From NCBI RefSeq assembly GCF_003967535.1, contig NZ_BIFR01000001.1, forward strand, positions 3,905,001-3,969,000: 64,000 bases of DNA, in the 5' to 3' direction. Below are positions 62,444-64,000 of the stretch, one piece after another. The position numbers and the translations under genes were made by a program. Every line of letters begins with the position of its first letter. Position 1 is the stretch's first letter. The notes beneath the pieces were generated by a model that was given only the letters and a program-made list of their open reading frames with translations, had not been told where the DNA came from and did no database searches. The DNA is from Tengunoibacter tsumagoiensis (GTDB taxonomy: Bacteria > Chloroflexota > Ktedonobacteria > Ktedonobacterales > Ktedonobacteraceae).

Positions 62444-63418
62444 ATGATTGTGCGAATCCACGGATTTGATTGGGGTGCTTATACTGAGCGTGTGATGCCA
62501 GCCTTCGCTCGCTGGCTCGTTGATGGGGATTCATCGTTCGTCTCTGAGCTCTATCAACAGACACAGAACGCACGCGAAGAAAGTTTTCTTCCCGCTCCAC
62601 TACGACCAGTCTGTTCCTGGCCGCGCGCTCAAACTTTCGTCAAACAGTTACCACGCGGCACCCATACGCTCCCAGAATATCAGGCTCTCTGCACTCCTAC
62701 TCTCTATACTCCCTTGAGCGATAGCTATATTCATCGCCATCCTCCTCAGCTCTATCAACAATCAGAGGCCCTGCGTGTCATCTGGGGAGCTCTGGTCACC
62801 GAATATTGTCAATCCTGGTTTACCCTTCCATCTCCTCAACAAGAGGTCTCTCAACCCGCACACGCTTCATCGACTCCTGCCTTAAGTCGACATGAAATGA
62901 TCTCTTTTTTACACGCCGCTGGCCTTAAGGATCTGGCCCAGGAGATTAAAGAACGCGCAACTGAACCCCTTTTGCTAGAGGATGAGGACGCCGAAGAGAT
63001 CGAAGAGGTTATGAAAGATGAACGCTCGCTCGGGGTTAATATTGGCAATCAACCAGGAATTCTCCACCTTCGTGGCTGGTTAGCGAGCACCTCTATAAGA
63101 AGCATGGCACTTTTTGAGCTCCTGGCCTGTGGCCGTCGTCGTATGCCTTTTGGCTATCGGGCCAATGAGCCTTATGAAAATATTATTGGCTACCTTACAC
63201 CTGAAGAGTTATGGCAACTCTCTGATTCCCTCAAACTGGCTATTCCGCCAACAGCTGCACAGGCGGAAGAAGACTATGCTCTCTTCCGCCTGCAGCAACA
63301 CATTCCTGCTGAGTTCCGTTTGCTTGACGAGGTTCTTCCTACACACGCAGAAACCTTCTTAATGGCATTACGACTGGCTGCTCAGTATGGTCTGGGGCTC
63401 CTCTGCACCGTTGGCTAA
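62444..63418 (+). CDS. Protein of unknown function
   Basis: A 324-residue cytoplasmic protein I cannot place. It opens MIVRIHGFDWGAYTERVMPAFARWL. A central helical region includes an acidic run (LLLEDEDAEEIEEVMKDERS). The second half has AGLKDLAQEIKERATEP and a compact block ILHLRGWLASTSIRSMALFELLACGRRRMPFGYRANEPYENIIGYLTPEELWQL. The ATG at 62444 has GAGGT 11 bases upstream; another ATG at 62426 has no site. It converges with minus-strand virion-like genes at the right edge. Confidence 0.7.
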   Translation: MIVRIHGFDWGAYTERVMPAFARWLVDGDSSFVSELYQQTQNAREESFLPAPLRPVCSWPRAQTFVKQLPRGTHTLPEYQALCTPTLYTPLSDSYIHRHPPQLYQQSEALRVIWGALVTEYCQSWFTLPSPQQEVSQPAHASSTPALSRHEMISFLHAAGLKDLAQEIKERATEPLLLEDEDAEEIEEVMKDERSLGVNIGNQPGILHLRGWLASTSIRSMALFELLACGRRRMPFGYRANEPYENIIGYLTPEELWQLSDSLKLAIPPTAAQAEEDYALFRLQQHIPAEFRLLDEVLPTHAETFLMALRLAAQYGLGLLCTVG

Positions 63419-63432
63419 ACCAGCCACAGATC

Positions 63433-63816
63433 TTACCTCATCCGCCGGAGTTGAAGGCGAAGATGGCTCCCTCCCGGCACAAGCCCCACTGGCAGCACCT
63501 CAATGATCTCATATTTTGCTGAGGCGGCCACCGCACTGGCGTTGGCCGTTGCAGTATCAGCAATATACACTGCACCGGTGAAATTTGTACCCAGGGGGGC
63601 AAGTAACCACGTATCTGTACTTTGTGGAAGCGGCTGACCTGTCGCACTCAAGATCTGAGGCTCTCTATTCTGCTCAGCTCGCATAATGACCTGAAGCAGG
63701 CTATAGCTGTAGGCCACACCCGTTCGATACACGACAACAACTGGACGCTGGCGACCAGCAAAGCTTCGATTGATCAATTGGAGGATCCGTTGCGCTTTTC
63801 GATCATCTAGTGGCAT
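63433..63816 (-). CDS. Unknown protein next to a possible portal gene
   Basis: A 127-residue protein: MPLDDRKAQRILQLINRSFAGRQRPVVVVYRTGVAYSYSLLQVIM, a middle TDTWLLAPLGTNFTGAVYIADTATANASAVAA, and GLVPGGSHLRLQLRRMR at the end. Beta-rich and small, as in head-completion proteins, but no family is recognised. Start ATG 63816 has GGAG six bases upstream, within the last codons of the gene before it, so the two are coupled. Confidence 0.6.
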   Translation of the reverse strand: MPLDDRKAQRILQLINRSFAGRQRPVVVVYRTGVAYSYSLLQVIMRAEQNREPQILSATGQPLPQSTDTWLLAPLGTNFTGAVYIADTATANASAVAASAKYEIIEVLPVGLVPGGSHLRLQLRRMR

Positions 63817-63818
63817 GC

Positions 63819-64000
63819 TCATCTCCGTTTCTGATCGCCAAGCCATACTCGCTCTCGCTCATCATGCAGGTCAATCTCTTCATCAAGACACTGAAACAAA
63901 AGCCGCATCGCAGTCTCATCACTAATCCAACCCTGCTGCTTTGCCTGAGTCAGACCACCCATCAGAAGTTGTGTTGCACTGGCAAGCGTCTGATGGTCAG
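63819..64000 (-). CDS. C-terminal end of a possible portal protein (runs off right edge)
   Basis: Sixty codons of an open frame reach the TGA at 63819-63821. The peptide, ...TQAKQQGWISDETAMRLLFQCLDEEIDLHDERERVW..., is helical and acidic/basic with the GWISDETA turn seen at the end of some phage portal proteins. Too short for assignment; the rest lies beyond 64000. Its stop is two bases before the ATG of the next minus-strand gene. Confidence 0.45.
   Translation of the reverse strand, partial: DHQTLASATQLLMGGLTQAKQQGWISDETAMRLLFQCLDEEIDLHDERERVWLGDQKRR

Overview
The window (64 kb, roughly balanced G+C by eye) looks like chromosome of a Chloroflexota bacterium, most probably of class Ktedonobacteria. 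This is an inference from the gene repertoire: transmembrane Ser/Thr kinases, ECF sigma/anti-sigma pairs, HEAT and TPR proteins, DUF1015, a PurO-type IMP cyclohydrolase, and T-box and SAM-I leaders. No 16S rRNA or tRNA gene is visible to confirm it.

Left part (1-19.4 kb). The 5' end of alaS sits behind a T-box leader. A methyltransferase-like gene, a GNAT protein, an enoyl-CoA hydratase, a DNA polymerase III delta'-type subunit and threonine synthase follow. Then come an ECF sigma factor with an anti-sigma factor carrying a large ectodomain, a DUF1003 protein and an acyl-CoA dehydrogenase. On the minus strand lies a methyl-cycle neighbourhood: metK behind a SAM-I riboswitch, ahcY, a PfkB kinase, an HD protein and mtnA. 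A second ECF sigma/anti-sigma pair has a highly structured leader.

Middle part (19.4-46.5 kb). A hybrid-type sensing kinase and a single-domain response regulator are followed by leucyl aminopeptidase and a peroxiredoxin/TetR unit with a palindromic operator on its promoter. Next are PurO-like cyclohydrolase, two FAD oxidoreductases, moaD-moaE behind a triplicated 49-bp promoter/start segment, and a one-chain nucleotidyltransferase-HEPN protein. A TPR protein, GntR regulator, thioredoxin, Bax-inhibitor-like membrane protein, ferredoxin, a transmembrane Ser/Thr kinase, an M29 peptidase, a YbjN protein, a pseudokinase-Rieske fusion and DUF1015 complete it.

Right part (46.5-64 kb). A dispersed viral head module is interleaved with regulators. 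Terminase large subunit is on the minus strand, behind a promoter with two upstream dyads and a receiver-domain gene. A SigA-like sigma factor and an HD-GYP protein follow. A plus-strand operon then encodes a fused prohead protease-capsid protein and several structural proteins. A Thr/Pro-rich membrane protein and, at the right edge, minus-strand genes with a possible portal C-terminus follow. No integrase, phage repressor, replication or lysis gene is visible. A domesticated prophage or gene-transfer-agent-like element is therefore a reasonable hypothesis, although the window cuts the locus on the right.

The most unusual items are the pseudokinase-Rieske fusion, the split head module with its own regulators, the moaD promoter/start triplication with a stop-start-coupled leader ORF, and several unexplained structured leaders.
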